Below, piece by piece: positions 41,480 to 49,944 of a DNA stretch of 53,477 bases. The stretch lies in the NCBI RefSeq assembly GCF_016836705.1, contig NZ_JAFCGY010000035.1, positions 1-53,477 on the forward strand, in the 5' to 3' direction. The notes under the pieces are model-generated. The model ran no database searches, had not been told where the DNA came from, and worked only from the letters and a program-made list of their open reading frames with translations. A program made the translations under genes and the position numbers. The DNA comes from Mesorhizobium caraganae (lineage in GTDB: Bacteria > Pseudomonadota > Alphaproteobacteria > Rhizobiales > Rhizobiaceae). How positions within the stretch are numbered: the first letter of the stretch is position 1; each line of letters begins with the position of its first letter.

Positions 41480-42763
41480 TCACGTACCTATGAGAGAGAG
41501 TATGGCTTGCGCGGCCACATCCGTTCCAGGGGTCAGCGCCATCCGGGCTGCATTCTCCCTGAGGCGGGCGCGCATCACATCGTCGGCCAGCAGGCCGAGA
41601 ATGGCTCTCTCCAATCCCCCTTCGGTCCAGGCGTCGCGGCCGATATGGTCGCCGACGCCCGTCTCTCCCGCGCGTTGCGCATTGTCATGTCCGTCCCAGC
41701 AATAGGGCATGATCAGCGACGGCACGCCGAAGCGCAGCGCCTCGCAAAAGCTGTTGTTGCCGCCGTGATGGATGAACAGGTCAGACTTCGCCACCACAGA
41801 AGGCTGCGGAAACCAGGCGTCGAGATAGACATTGTCCGGCACCGCGCGATAGGCGTCGCGCAGTCCGCCGGCATTGACGATGAAGCGCGCCGGCATCCTG
41901 TCGAAGACGGCCAGCATGCGCTCGATCAGACCGACATCCATGGCGCCAAGGCTGCCGAAGCTGACATAGACCAGCGGCCCGCCATTGCGCGGAAACACCG
42001 GCACCTCGAACGGCCCTTCCGACCGCACGCAGCCTTCGAGATAAATGAAGCGTTCGGGGTCGAGCGGCTCGGCGCGCTCGCGCCGCACGATCGTCGGCGT
42101 CAGCAGCAGGTTGAGGTCGGGCGATGTTTCGAGGAACAGGCCTTTGGGCAGCGGCGCCAGGCCGGAATCCGCGCGAAAACGGTTGAAGCGGTCATGTGCC
42201 GGCGCCGAGGCCGACAGATAGCGCGCCTCGAACGCCTCGCGTTGCGGGTCATCGGCAGCCATTCCTGAGAGATAAGGCGGCACTTCGGCATCAGGCAATT
42301 CCGTCTCGGCGCAGGAGACGACACGCACCCACGGGCAACCGGCGGCAGCAATCGCCGGGAACATGATGACATTGTCGAGCACCACCGCGTCGGGCTTCAG
42401 CCGCGCCAGCAATTGGCGCAGCGGCGCCTCGGCATTGACCGCAGTGTCGACGATCGCTTGCCAGGTCGGCGCGACATAGGTTTCGAGCTGGTCGATCGGG
42501 CTCAGCCGGAAATGCGGCAAGTGCCGGCGCACGAAGGCCTGCCAATAGCTCTGGCGTTCGCTGTCGCTCAGCGGCTCGTCGGTCGGCAGTTGGTATTCCT
42601 GGAACCCGTAGTCGGCAAAGACGCCGGAGAAACCGGCATGGCAGATGAAGACGGGCCGGGCGCCCCGTGCGCGCAATGCCTGTGCGATACCGACGCAATT
42701 CAATGCGGCGCCGAAACTGGCTTCGGGAAACAGCGCGATGGTCGGGCTGGCTTTACGCGTCAA
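41480..42763 (-). CDS. GT1-type (UDP-glycosyltransferase/MGT-like) glycosyltransferase, copy 1
   Basis: This 427-residue GT-B fold protein has an acceptor domain starting IALFPEASFGAALNCVGIAQ and a donor domain with VYVSFGSLGAMD. The GT1 signature is modified to HHGGNNSFCEALRFGVPSLI followed by MPYCWDGHDNAQR. The second copy is at 48301. Such enzymes move a sugar from a nucleotide sugar to a small acceptor. The start looks like TTG with GAGGAATAA before it. It sits between the GntR and ligase genes with gaps of 10 and 6 bases. A glycosyltransferase in an amine-breakdown operon is unexpected; acceptor and donor are unknown. Confidence 0.85.
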   Translation of the reverse strand: MTRKASPTIALFPEASFGAALNCVGIAQALRARGARPVFICHAGFSGVFADYGFQEYQLPTDEPLSDSERQSYWQAFVRRHLPHFRLSPIDQLETYVAPTWQAIVDTAVNAEAPLRQLLARLKPDAVVLDNVIMFPAIAAAGCPWVRVVSCAETELPDAEVPPYLSGMAADDPQREAFEARYLSASAPAHDRFNRFRADSGLAPLPKGLFLETSPDLNLLLTPTIVRRERAEPLDPERFIYLEGCVRSEGPFEVPVFPRNGGPLVYVSFGSLGAMDVGLIERMLAVFDRMPARFIVNAGGLRDAYRAVPDNVYLDAWFPQPSVVAKSDLFIHHGGNNSFCEALRFGVPSLIMPYCWDGHDNAQRAGETGVGDHIGRDAWTEGGLERAILGLLADDVMRARLRENAARMALTPGTDVAAQAILSLIGT

Positions 42764-42773
42764 TTATTCCTCT

Positions 42774-43712
42774 TCAGTCCGGCCGGCTGATCATGCCGAA
42801 CAGTGCGGGAGCTCCGCGGCTGGCCGCTTGCGGTCGCTGGTTGCGGGAGAGCCGCAGGTGGATGCGAAGCAGATCGGCAGCCACCTCATACTGCCGGCTT
42901 TCAAGATAGTCGAGTATGCCTAAGTGTTCGCGCAGCGATTGCCGCAGCCGGAAGACGTTGACGCCGGCATAGATGCCAGGCAACCGGCGCAGGCGGAGAT
43001 GATCGGCCAGCGCATCCGACACAAAGCGGTTGGCGCAGCCTTCGGCGATCATGCCATGAAAATCCATGTCCAGCCGCTGGAACTCGCGCGTGTCCAGGGT
43101 CGCGTCCGGCAATGCCGAGAGCGCTTCCATGCCCTGGCGCAACGCTGCCGCCCGCGCACCATCCAGCCGGAAGCCGGGCGTCAGGATCGCAGCCGGCTCC
43201 AGCAGCAGGCGGAATTCATAGCTCTCGCCTTGCGCCTCCGGATCGTCCGGCGCGCGCCGGAACAGCCAGGACTGGCCGGGCGCACGATCAAGCAGATTCT
43301 CGTCAGTCAGTTTGTTAAGCGCTTTTAGTACCGTCTTGCGATCAGCATCGTACCGCCGCATCAACCCCGCGACGGTCACCGTCTGGTCAAGCCTTCGCGC
43401 TGAGCGATCGCGCAGGATCGCTTCGGCAAGCTCGTCTTCTTCAGCACTGGGAAGCTCGGCGGCAATGGCCGGCTGCGCGGCGAGGTCGACCGCCAGGTGA
43501 TAACCCGTGTCGGCCTCCCAGCGCACCACGCCCTGCCCGGCAAGCAGGCTGAGCGCCGCGCGCACCGGCGTGCGTGAGACATTACAGAGCGAGGCGATCT
43601 GCTGTTCGGGCAGGCGCGCGCCGGGCTCAAAACCGCGCTGGCGCGCGACATCGAGGATGCGCTGCGCCAGATCGAGATGGTTGGTGCGAGGTCGTCGGGC
43701 TGCGGCTTGCAT
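42774..43712 (-). CDS. GntR-family regulator with two winged-helix domains and an FCD domain
   Basis: In this protein of about 312 residues, a GntR winged helix is near the N-terminus (PEQQIASLCNVSRTPVRAAL, then GVVRWEADTGYHL). A second winged helix follows (TVTVAGLMRRYDADRKTVLK, then ENLLDRAPGQSWLF). An FCD-type ligand domain with DMDFHGMIAEG and RQSLREHLGILDYL completes it. Most GntR proteins have only the first HTH. It opens the minus-strand operon, diverging from the importer genes, and probably controls both. An upstream ATG at 43742 lacks a ribosome site, so 43712 is chosen with moderate confidence. Confidence 0.85.
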   Translation of the reverse strand: MQAAARRPRTNHLDLAQRILDVARQRGFEPGARLPEQQIASLCNVSRTPVRAALSLLAGQGVVRWEADTGYHLAVDLAAQPAIAAELPSAEEDELAEAILRDRSARRLDQTVTVAGLMRRYDADRKTVLKALNKLTDENLLDRAPGQSWLFRRAPDDPEAQGESYEFRLLLEPAAILTPGFRLDGARAAALRQGMEALSALPDATLDTREFQRLDMDFHGMIAEGCANRFVSDALADHLRLRRLPGIYAGVNVFRLRQSLREHLGILDYLESRQYEVAADLLRIHLRLSRNQRPQAASRGAPALFGMISRPD

Positions 43713-43809
43713 GACTGGTCTCGGCGGACGGAAGTGACGCATTGGTTTTGGCCGATCGCCGGAACGGACGCAATCGGCCAGATTCCTCGGTCGGTTGGCA
43801 AATTATGGA

Positions 43810-43841
43810 TTGACGTACTTTTTTCTGCAATAGTACTGTCA
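43810..43841. promoter_or_regulatory. Promoter with spaced inverted repeat, likely GntR target
   Basis: TTGACG (43810-43815), 18 bases and TACTGT (43834-43839) make a possible plus-strand promoter for the importer operon. TGACGTACT (43811-43819) and AGTACTGTCA (43832-43841) form an inverted repeat with one extra base, spanning the same positions. The gap 43713-43949 contains no other clear signal. Confidence 0.5.
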
Positions 43842-43949
43842 GCACAATCGGCGAGAAAAGACCGAGGGAACAGGATCGAGGCATCGGCGCGGGTCGCCGG
43901 CTTTGGTCCGGCAAATGATTTCGACGATCAAACCGAATGGGAGTCTGCC

Positions 43950-45014
43950 ATGACCGCTACCAGCCTGCGGCGCCGTGCGCTCAAAATATCTTCAATCGCT
44001 CTCGGCCTTGCTCTGGCGCTGTCGGCGCCGGCTGCCGCCGCCGACCTCGTCATTTCCAACTGGGACGGCTACATGGCGCCCGACGCCATGGCCGCCTTCA
44101 AGACCGCCACCGGCGTCTCCGGCGAAGTGGTGGTGCACGCCACCAATGAAGAGATTATGGGCAAGCTGATTGCCGCCGGCGGCAAGGGCTATGACGTGGT
44201 TTTCGTCTCCTCGCCCTTCGCTGAAGTGTTGAACAAGCTCGGCCTGACCGAACCGGTCGATCACGCCAAGATCCCCAACCTCGCCAACCTCTATCCGGAG
44301 GCGACCAAGCTGCCGCACGATGTCGGCAACGCTTTCTCCGTCCCCTACACCTGGGGCACGACGGGCCTCTGCTACCGCTCGGACCTGGTCAAGACAGCGC
44401 CGACCAGCTGGAGCGACTTGCTCGCGCCTTCCGATGAGCTGAAGGGCAAGACCACCATGCTGGCGACCGACCGCTGGTTGCTGGCCGCCGGGCAACTCGA
44501 CAAGGGCTATTCCGTCAACGAGACCGACCCGGCCAAGATGGCCGAGGTCAAGGACCTCTTGATCTCGGCAAAGAAAACCCTGCTCGCCTATGACGACACC
44601 ACCTTCTACTCCAAGCTGGTTTCCGGCGAGGCGTTGATGGTGCAGGCCTGGGACGGCTGGTGCAACTACGGCATCGCCGACAAGCCCGAGATCAAATACG
44701 TCATCCCCAAGGAAGGTTCGGACCTGTGGGTCGACACGATGGTGGTGATGAAGGCGTCCGAACACAAGGACGACGCCTTCAAGTTCATCAACTTCATGCT
44801 CGACGCCAAGAACCACGCCTGGGCGGCACAGAATATCGACTACAAGGTGCCGAACAAGCCGGCGATGGAAAGCCTGCCGGCCGATTTCCTGGCCAAATTC
44901 CCCAACATGGCGATGCCGGTGGCCGACCTCGTCAAGTTCGAACAGCTACGTGACGTCGGCGAAGCCCAGCGCGACTATTCCAAGATCGTCAGCGAGATCA
45001 AGGCCGCGCAGTAA
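43950..45014 (+). CDS. Polyamine-type ABC importer substrate-binding protein (PotD/PotF-like)
   Basis: This 354-residue binding protein has a signal peptide (IALGLALALSAPAAAA). The mature start DLVISNWDGYMAPDAMAAF is typical of the PotD/PotF family, as are EIMGKLIAAGGKGYDVVF, PYTWGTTGLCYRSD and MVQAWDGWCNYG. It captures a polyamine or other amine in the periplasm. The ATG at 43950 has ATGGGAGTCTGCC before it. The preceding longer frame overlaps the divergent regulator and is rejected. A repeat-filled gap separates it from the permease genes. Confidence 0.9.
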   Translation: MTATSLRRRALKISSIALGLALALSAPAAAADLVISNWDGYMAPDAMAAFKTATGVSGEVVVHATNEEIMGKLIAAGGKGYDVVFVSSPFAEVLNKLGLTEPVDHAKIPNLANLYPEATKLPHDVGNAFSVPYTWGTTGLCYRSDLVKTAPTSWSDLLAPSDELKGKTTMLATDRWLLAAGQLDKGYSVNETDPAKMAEVKDLLISAKKTLLAYDDTTFYSKLVSGEALMVQAWDGWCNYGIADKPEIKYVIPKEGSDLWVDTMVVMKASEHKDDAFKFINFMLDAKNHAWAAQNIDYKVPNKPAMESLPADFLAKFPNMAMPVADLVKFEQLRDVGEAQRDYSKIVSEIKAAQ

Positions 45015-45060
45015 GCGGCCTGCCACTTCGATCACTGGAAGCAAGCTTGCATTCCCTCGC

Positions 45061-45180
45061 GCCCCCCTCTGGCCTGCCCGTCCTCCGCAGCAGCTGCGCT
45101 GCAGCTGCGGAGGGTGGACCGGCCATCTCCCCTTTGACGGGGGAGATTCGCCGGCTTGCAGCATTTCGCCAATCGGCGGC
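45061..45180. repeat. Palindromic repeat between binding-protein and permease genes (family A relative)
   Basis: The unit contains CGCCCCCCTCTGGCCTG, a strong hairpin CTCCGCAGC...GCAGCTGCGGAG (about 45083-45112), then GGCCATCTCCCCTTTGACGG. It ends in an ATTTCGCCAATCGGCGGCG segment. Together with the next unit it fills the 358-base gap 45015-45372, in which no gene was found. Confidence 0.8.
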
Positions 45181-45183
45181 GCA

Positions 45184-45335
45184 GCGCCCCCTCATCCCGC
45201 CGCTTCGCGGCCACCTTCTCCCCGCTGGGGAGAAGGGGAAGGTGCCAGCGCTGGCCATCTCCTCTCCCCTCGGGGAGAGGTCCGATTGCCCCGAATTGGC
45301 CTTCGCAATTCGGCTGGCAATCCGGGTGAGGGAGC
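45184..45335. repeat. Palindromic repeat between binding-protein and permease genes (family B)
   Basis: The unit runs from GCGCCCCCTCATCCCGCCGC to GGCAATCCGGGTGAGGGA and contains two CCCC...GGGG stems. It has the same CGAATTGGCCTTCGCAATTC core as the copy at 1198-1345. Its 3-prime end is about 35 bases before the permease start. Confidence 0.85.
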
Positions 45336-45372
45336 ATTTCGATGCAGTTGAGATGATCGGCAGGGGTGCGGC

Positions 45373-46239
45373 GTGACGCGGATCTCCCGCTCCTCGCTGC
45401 TGATGGCTCCCGCGCTGGTCTGGCTGACTGCGCTGATGGTCGTTCCATGCGCGCTGGTGCTGGCGCTCGCCTTCTTCCGGCGCGGCATCTATGGCGGCAT
45501 CGACTACACGTTCACGCTGGAGAATTTCGGGCTGGTCTTCGACCCGCTCTACGCCGGCATCTTCCTGAAATCGGCGCGCATCGCCGGCACCGCGACGCTG
45601 ATCGCGGTGGTGATCGGTTATGCCGCCGCCTATGCGATTGCGGCCGCCCCGCGCCGGTGGCAGCCGGTGTTCCTGTTCTTCGCCGTGCTGCCGTTCTGGT
45701 CCAACTATCTGATCCGCACCTATGCCTGGATCGTGCTGCTCAACCGCGAAGGGCTGATCACGCAGCTCTTGCGCTGGTTCGGTTACACAGGCGAGCCGCC
45801 GTCGATGCTCTACACCGAAGGCGCCGTCATCGCCGGCCTGGTCTACAACTATCTGCCCTTTGTCATCCTCGCCTGCTACGCGCCGCTGTCACGCCTCAAC
45901 CCGGAGCTCGCCGAGGCCTCGCGCGACCTCGGCGCTTCGGCCGCCACGACATTTCGCCGTGTCATCCTGCCGCTCACCGTGCCGGGCATCGCTGCCGGTG
46001 CGGTCTTCGTCTTCGTGCTGTCGATCGGCAATTTCGTCACCCCGGCGCTTCTTGGCGGTGGCCGTTTCCAGATGATCGGCAACCTCGTCTACGACCAGTT
46101 CCTGACCGCCAATGACTGGCCGTTCGGCGCCGCACTTGCCATGGCGCTGATCGCCATAATGCTTCTGGTGCTGATGGCGCAGGCGCTGGCCGCCGATCGC
46201 GCCGCGGGGCGTGCGGCTGAGGTAAAAGCCGATGGCTGA
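45373..46239 (+). CDS. Polyamine-type ABC importer permease, PotB type
   Basis: This 288-residue permease starts at GTG. It has helix 1 LLMAPALVWLTALMVVPCAL, the PotB-like LPFWSNYLIRTYAWIVLL segment and the EAA loop ELAEASRDLGASAATTFRRV. Six helices are predicted. A repeat precedes it and another follows, before the PotC-type gene. Confidence 0.93.
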   Translation: MTRISRSSLLMAPALVWLTALMVVPCALVLALAFFRRGIYGGIDYTFTLENFGLVFDPLYAGIFLKSARIAGTATLIAVVIGYAAAYAIAAAPRRWQPVFLFFAVLPFWSNYLIRTYAWIVLLNREGLITQLLRWFGYTGEPPSMLYTEGAVIAGLVYNYLPFVILACYAPLSRLNPELAEASRDLGASAATTFRRVILPLTVPGIAAGAVFVFVLSIGNFVTPALLGGGRFQMIGNLVYDQFLTANDWPFGAALAMALIAIMLLVLMAQALAADRAAGRAAEVKADG

Positions 46240-46257
46240 GTGCGGCGCGATCCTTGC

Positions 46258-46383
46258 CTTCTCCCCGTTCACGGGGAGAAGGTGCCCCGAAGGGGCGGAT
46301 GAGGGGCGACGCCAGCGCCTGCAAGGTTGGGCGCTGCCCCTCATCTGCCTGCCGGCATCTTCTCCCCGTGAACGGGGAGAAGG
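46258..46383. repeat. Intergenic repeat between two permease genes (family C)
   Basis: Two CTTCTCCCCGT...ACGGGGAGAAG hairpins flank GATGAGGGGCGACGCCAGCG and its near inverse GGGCGCTGCCCCTCATC. It resembles the element at 21312-21463 and fills most of the 186-base gap. Confidence 0.85.
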
Positions 46384-46425
46384 ACGCAGTTCGTTCACGC
46401 GGCTCCAAACTGTCGGAGGCTCGCG

Positions 46426-47217
46426 ATGAACCAATCCTTCACCCGCACTCTCGGCATGCGGACGATCCTCGTTCTCGTCTTCGCCTTCCTCTACATCCCC
46501 ATCGCCGTGCTAGTGGCGCTGTCCTTCAACGAAGGCGGCTTGCCGACGGCGTGGTCGGGCTTTTCGCTGAAATGGTATGCCTCGCTGGCCGGCAATGCCG
46601 CGATCCTGTCCGCAGCGCTCAACACGCTGATCGTGGCGCTGGTCTCGACCGCCATCGCTACGCTGCTCGGCACACTGCTGGCGATCGGCGTCGAGATGCG
46701 CCGGCAATACGGCAAGGGCCTGGAGGCGCTAATCTTCGCGCCGATGATCATTCCCGACATCGTGCTGGCGATCGCGCTGCTGTCGTTCTTTTCCATGCTG
46801 AACCTGACCATGGGCCTGCACACCATCATCCTTGCCCATGTCGTCTTCAACCTCGCCTTCGTCTGTTCGGTGGTGCGCGCCAGGCTGAAGAGCTTCGACT
46901 GGTCGATCGTCGAGGCCTCCGCCGATCTCGGCGCCTCCGCCATCACCACCTTCAGGCGGGTAACCTTGCCGGTCATCCTGCCGGCGGTGATCGCCGGTGC
47001 ACTGCTCGCCTTCACGCTGTCGGTCGACGAATTCATCATCGCCTTCTTCACCGCCGGCGCCGGCCGCGCCTCGACCACGCTGCCGATGCAGATCTACGCC
47101 ATGATCCGCTTCGGAATCACGCCGGAGATCAACGCGCTGGCGACCATCGTCATGGCGGTAAGCATCACCGCGCTCACCCTGTCGCAGCGGCTCAACCGTG
47201 GGATCATCGGCCAATGA
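46426..47217 (+). CDS. Polyamine-type ABC importer permease, PotC type
   Basis: This 263-residue permease has helix 1 ILVLVFAFLYIPIAVLVALS, PotC-like FNEGGLPTAWSGFSLKWY and the EAA loop IVEASADLGASAITTFRRVT. The family segment TLSVDEFIIAFFTAG follows. It pairs with the PotB-type product. Its stop overlaps the ATPase start (ATGA). Confidence 0.93.
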   Translation: MNQSFTRTLGMRTILVLVFAFLYIPIAVLVALSFNEGGLPTAWSGFSLKWYASLAGNAAILSAALNTLIVALVSTAIATLLGTLLAIGVEMRRQYGKGLEALIFAPMIIPDIVLAIALLSFFSMLNLTMGLHTIILAHVVFNLAFVCSVVRARLKSFDWSIVEASADLGASAITTFRRVTLPVILPAVIAGALLAFTLSVDEFIIAFFTAGAGRASTTLPMQIYAMIRFGITPEINALATIVMAVSITALTLSQRLNRGIIGQ

Positions 47218-48287
47218 GCGAACCGCGCACGCTGCTGGCCATCGACAATGTGTCGAAGAAGTTCGGCCGCGTCACCGCCGTCGACAGCATCTCGCTCGAC
47301 ATCCGGGAGAACGAGTTCTTCGCGCTGCTTGGGCCCTCGGGTTGCGGCAAGACTACGCTCTTGCGCATGCTGGCTGGCTTCGAGACGCCCACGGACGGAC
47401 GTATCCTGCTCGATGGCAACGACATCGCCCGGACCCCGCCCAACAAGCGGCCGGTCAATCTGATGTTCCAGTCCTACGCGCTGTTCCCGCATATGAGCGT
47501 GCGCGCCAACGTCTCCTATGGGCTGGAGATGGAGCGTTTGCCGTCAGCGGAAATCCGCTCCCGCGTCGACGCCATCCTGGCCACCACCGAACTCGTCCCG
47601 TTCGCTGACCGCAAACCGGAGCAACTGTCGGGCGGGCAGAAGCAGCGCGTCGCGCTCGCCCGTGCCTTGGTCAAGCGGCCCCGGCTGCTACTGCTCGATG
47701 AGCCGCTCGGCGCGCTCGACAAGAAACTCCGCGGCGCCATGCAACTGGAACTGAAGCGCCTGCAGCACGAGGTCGGCATCACCTTCGTCATCGTTACCCA
47801 TGACCAGGAGGAATCGCTGGTCATGGCCGACCGCATGGCAGTGTTGAAGGACGGCAAGCTGCTGCAATGCGATACACCGCACGCCATCTACGAGCATCCC
47901 GCCGATCGCTTCGTTGCCGACTTCATCGGCGTGATGAATTTCGTGCCGGGCAAGGTATCAGCCGATGGCGTGATAGCGGCGAACGGCGCGCGCATTATGG
48001 GCAAGGTTCCCGCCGCGCTTGCATCCGGCGCACCAGCTGTCGCTTCGGTGCGGCCCGAACGCATCCGGCTGTTCCCGTCAGCTGAGACCGCCAACCGGAC
48101 CAGCGGCACGGTCGAGGCGCTCGCCTATCACGGGCTCGACCTGCAGCTCCATGTCAGCACGCCCTTGTCGCCGAAACGCTTCCTGGTCCGCGTCACCGCT
48201 GATGCGGCCGACCGCCGGCCGGTCTCGTCGGGCGACCAGGTCGAGCTCGGCTGGGACGCCGCCGATGTCAGAATTTTTGAGGAATGA
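47214..48287 (+). CDS. Polyamine-type ABC importer ATPase, PotA type
   Basis: This 357-residue ATPase has Walker A GPSGCGKT (40-47), Q-loop FQSYALFPHM (85-94), signature LSGGQKQR (138-145), Walker B LLLLDE (158-163), switch His in IVTHDQEESL and a C-terminal TOBE domain. The EESLVMADRMAVL stretch is typical of the PotA group. A far longer frame starting at 46254 runs through the repeat and the permease gene in another phase and is rejected. The second glycosyltransferase follows after 13 bases. Confidence 0.93.
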   Translation: MSEPRTLLAIDNVSKKFGRVTAVDSISLDIRENEFFALLGPSGCGKTTLLRMLAGFETPTDGRILLDGNDIARTPPNKRPVNLMFQSYALFPHMSVRANVSYGLEMERLPSAEIRSRVDAILATTELVPFADRKPEQLSGGQKQRVALARALVKRPRLLLLDEPLGALDKKLRGAMQLELKRLQHEVGITFVIVTHDQEESLVMADRMAVLKDGKLLQCDTPHAIYEHPADRFVADFIGVMNFVPGKVSADGVIAANGARIMGKVPAALASGAPAVASVRPERIRLFPSAETANRTSGTVEALAYHGLDLQLHVSTPLSPKRFLVRVTADAADRRPVSSGDQVELGWDAADVRIFEE

Positions 48288-48300
48288 GAGGAGAAGCCTG

Positions 48301-49575
48301 ATGGCGCAGAAGACGATCGCGTTTTTTCCAGAGGCAGCCTACGGCCCGGCGCTCAATTCCGTCGGCATCGCGCAAGCCGTCGAGGCGCGCGGACACAAGG
48401 CTGTGTTCCTGTCCGACCCCGGCTTCGTCGATGTCTACAAGGGCTACGGCTTCGAGGCGCATCCGGTGAACCTGTCGGAACCGATGCCACCCGAGCAGAT
48501 GGCCAAATTCTGGGAGGATTTCATCAACGGCCACATCCCGAACTTCCGCAAATCGCCCTACGATCAGGTCGACAATTATGTGAAGGATTGCTGGACCGCG
48601 ATCGTCGACAGCGCCAAGTGGGCGCAGAAGGATCTGCCGCGCGTTCTGGCCGCCATCGAGCCGGACGTTATCTGCGTCGACAACGTCATCCTCTTCCCGG
48701 CCATCAAGCAGTTCGGCAAGCCCTGGGTGCGCGTCATCTCCTGCTCGGAAAACGAGATCGAGGATGAGGACATCCCGCCGCATCTCTCAGGCTGCGGCGA
48801 GAACGACCATGTCGGCCACCAGCGCTACCGCGATCACTTCAACGCCGTGATCAAGCCGATCCATGACGACTTCAATGCCTTCCTCACCGCCAACAACGAG
48901 GCGCCTTATCCGATCGGCCAGTTCTTCGAGGCCTCGCCCTATCTCAATCTGCTGCTTTATCCCGAAGCGGCCAAGTTCAAGCGCCGCCATCCACTCGATC
49001 CCAAAAAATTCCAGTATCTCGAAGGCTGCGTGCGGCAGGAAAAGCCTTATACCGTGCCGACCTTCGCGCAGAATAATGACGGCCCGCTGCTCTATGTCTC
49101 GTTCGGCAGCCTGGGCGCCGGCGATGTCGATCTGTTGAAGCGCATCATCGCGACGCTGGGCAAGACGCGCTACCGCGCGCTGGTCAATGTCGGCGGCTAC
49201 AAGGACCAGTACACGGACGTGCCCGGCAACGTCATCGTCGAGAGCTGGTTCCCGCAGCCGTCGGTCATTCCGCAGGTCGATGCCGTCATCCACCATGGCG
49301 GCAACAACTCGTTCACCGAGTGCCTCTATTTCGGCAAGCCGGCGATCATCATGCCCTATGTCTGGGACGGCCACGACAATGCCACAAGGGTCCAGGAAAC
49401 CGGCCACGGCTTCGGCATGCCGCGCTATGACTGGAGCGATGCCCAGCTGGTCAGCAGGATCGAAACCTGCCTGACCGACCCGAAGATGAAGGCCAAGCTG
49501 GCGAAGACCTCGGCGCAGATGCAGGCGCAGAACGGCCCGGAGAAGGCTGCCGGCTTGCTGGAGGCGCTGCTGTGA
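48301..49575 (+). CDS. GT1-type (UDP-glycosyltransferase/MGT-like) glycosyltransferase, copy 2
   Basis: This 424-residue GT-B fold protein starts AFFPEAAYGPALNSVGIAQA, with donor-domain motifs YVSFGSLGAGDVD and HHGGNNSFTECLYFGKPAII followed by MPYVWDGHDNATR. It is clearly homologous along its full length to the 41480-42763 product. Shared features include a DNVIxFPAI segment and a CxExE...PPxLSG segment in the acceptor domain. It is inside the importer operon, with GAGAGGAGAAG before its ATG and a GTGA overlap with the first cupin. That each operon arm holds one copy suggests two successive or alternative glycosylation steps, or a heteromer. Confidence 0.87.
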   Translation: MAQKTIAFFPEAAYGPALNSVGIAQAVEARGHKAVFLSDPGFVDVYKGYGFEAHPVNLSEPMPPEQMAKFWEDFINGHIPNFRKSPYDQVDNYVKDCWTAIVDSAKWAQKDLPRVLAAIEPDVICVDNVILFPAIKQFGKPWVRVISCSENEIEDEDIPPHLSGCGENDHVGHQRYRDHFNAVIKPIHDDFNAFLTANNEAPYPIGQFFEASPYLNLLLYPEAAKFKRRHPLDPKKFQYLEGCVRQEKPYTVPTFAQNNDGPLLYVSFGSLGAGDVDLLKRIIATLGKTRYRALVNVGGYKDQYTDVPGNVIVESWFPQPSVIPQVDAVIHHGGNNSFTECLYFGKPAIIMPYVWDGHDNATRVQETGHGFGMPRYDWSDAQLVSRIETCLTDPKMKAKLAKTSAQMQAQNGPEKAAGLLEALL

Positions 49576-49922
49576 CTTCCTCCGCTCCGCACCTCTACCA
49601 GGCCTCGACCCGCACCGATCTCGTCGACTGGGGCGTTCAGCCGGATGCGCTGGACGGTGCTTCGCACTCGACCGGCAAACTTGTCCACAAAGGGCCGAAC
49701 AACCAGCCGGAATCCGGCATCTGGGTGTGCACGCCCGGCCGCTGGCGCCTCTCGATCCCGCGCGACGAATTGTGCCATTTCGTTGCCGGCCGCGCGACCT
49801 ACCGGTCGGATGTCGGCGAGGTGATAGAAGTCGCGGCCGGGACCGTGGTCATGTTCCCCGCCGGCTGGACGGGCGAATGCACCGTGCATGAGACTATGCG
49901 CAACGTCTACATGCTGGCCTGA
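49572..49922 (+). CDS. Small cupin protein, first of three in tandem (EutQ/Cupin_3-like)
   Basis: This 116-residue single cupin starts at a GTG overlapping the glycosyltransferase stop. Shared family features are TDLVDWGVQPDAL, SGIWVCTPGRWRL, the ligand region RDELCHFVAGRATYR and the closing FPAGWTGECTVHETMRNVYM. The Glu and His of DExCHF probably bind a metal. The fold is of the ureidoglycine-aminohydrolase/EutQ cupin type, but no activity is known. It belongs to the importer operon. Confidence 0.85.
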   Translation: MTSSAPHLYQASTRTDLVDWGVQPDALDGASHSTGKLVHKGPNNQPESGIWVCTPGRWRLSIPRDELCHFVAGRATYRSDVGEVIEVAAGTVVMFPAGWTGECTVHETMRNVYMLA

Positions 49923-49944
49923 CATCGCTGCACAGGAGCAAGAC

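Noticed and set aside
160..46383. The dispersed repeats considered as a CRISPR array
   Set aside because: Copies are palindromic, differ in sequence and are kilobases apart. There are no regular spacers and no cas genes.
46254..48287. A 677-residue frame that could be read as a fused ATPase
   Set aside because: The first 320 residues are a wrong-phase reading of a repeat and the PotC-type gene. The true ATPase starts at the ATGA overlap at 47214.
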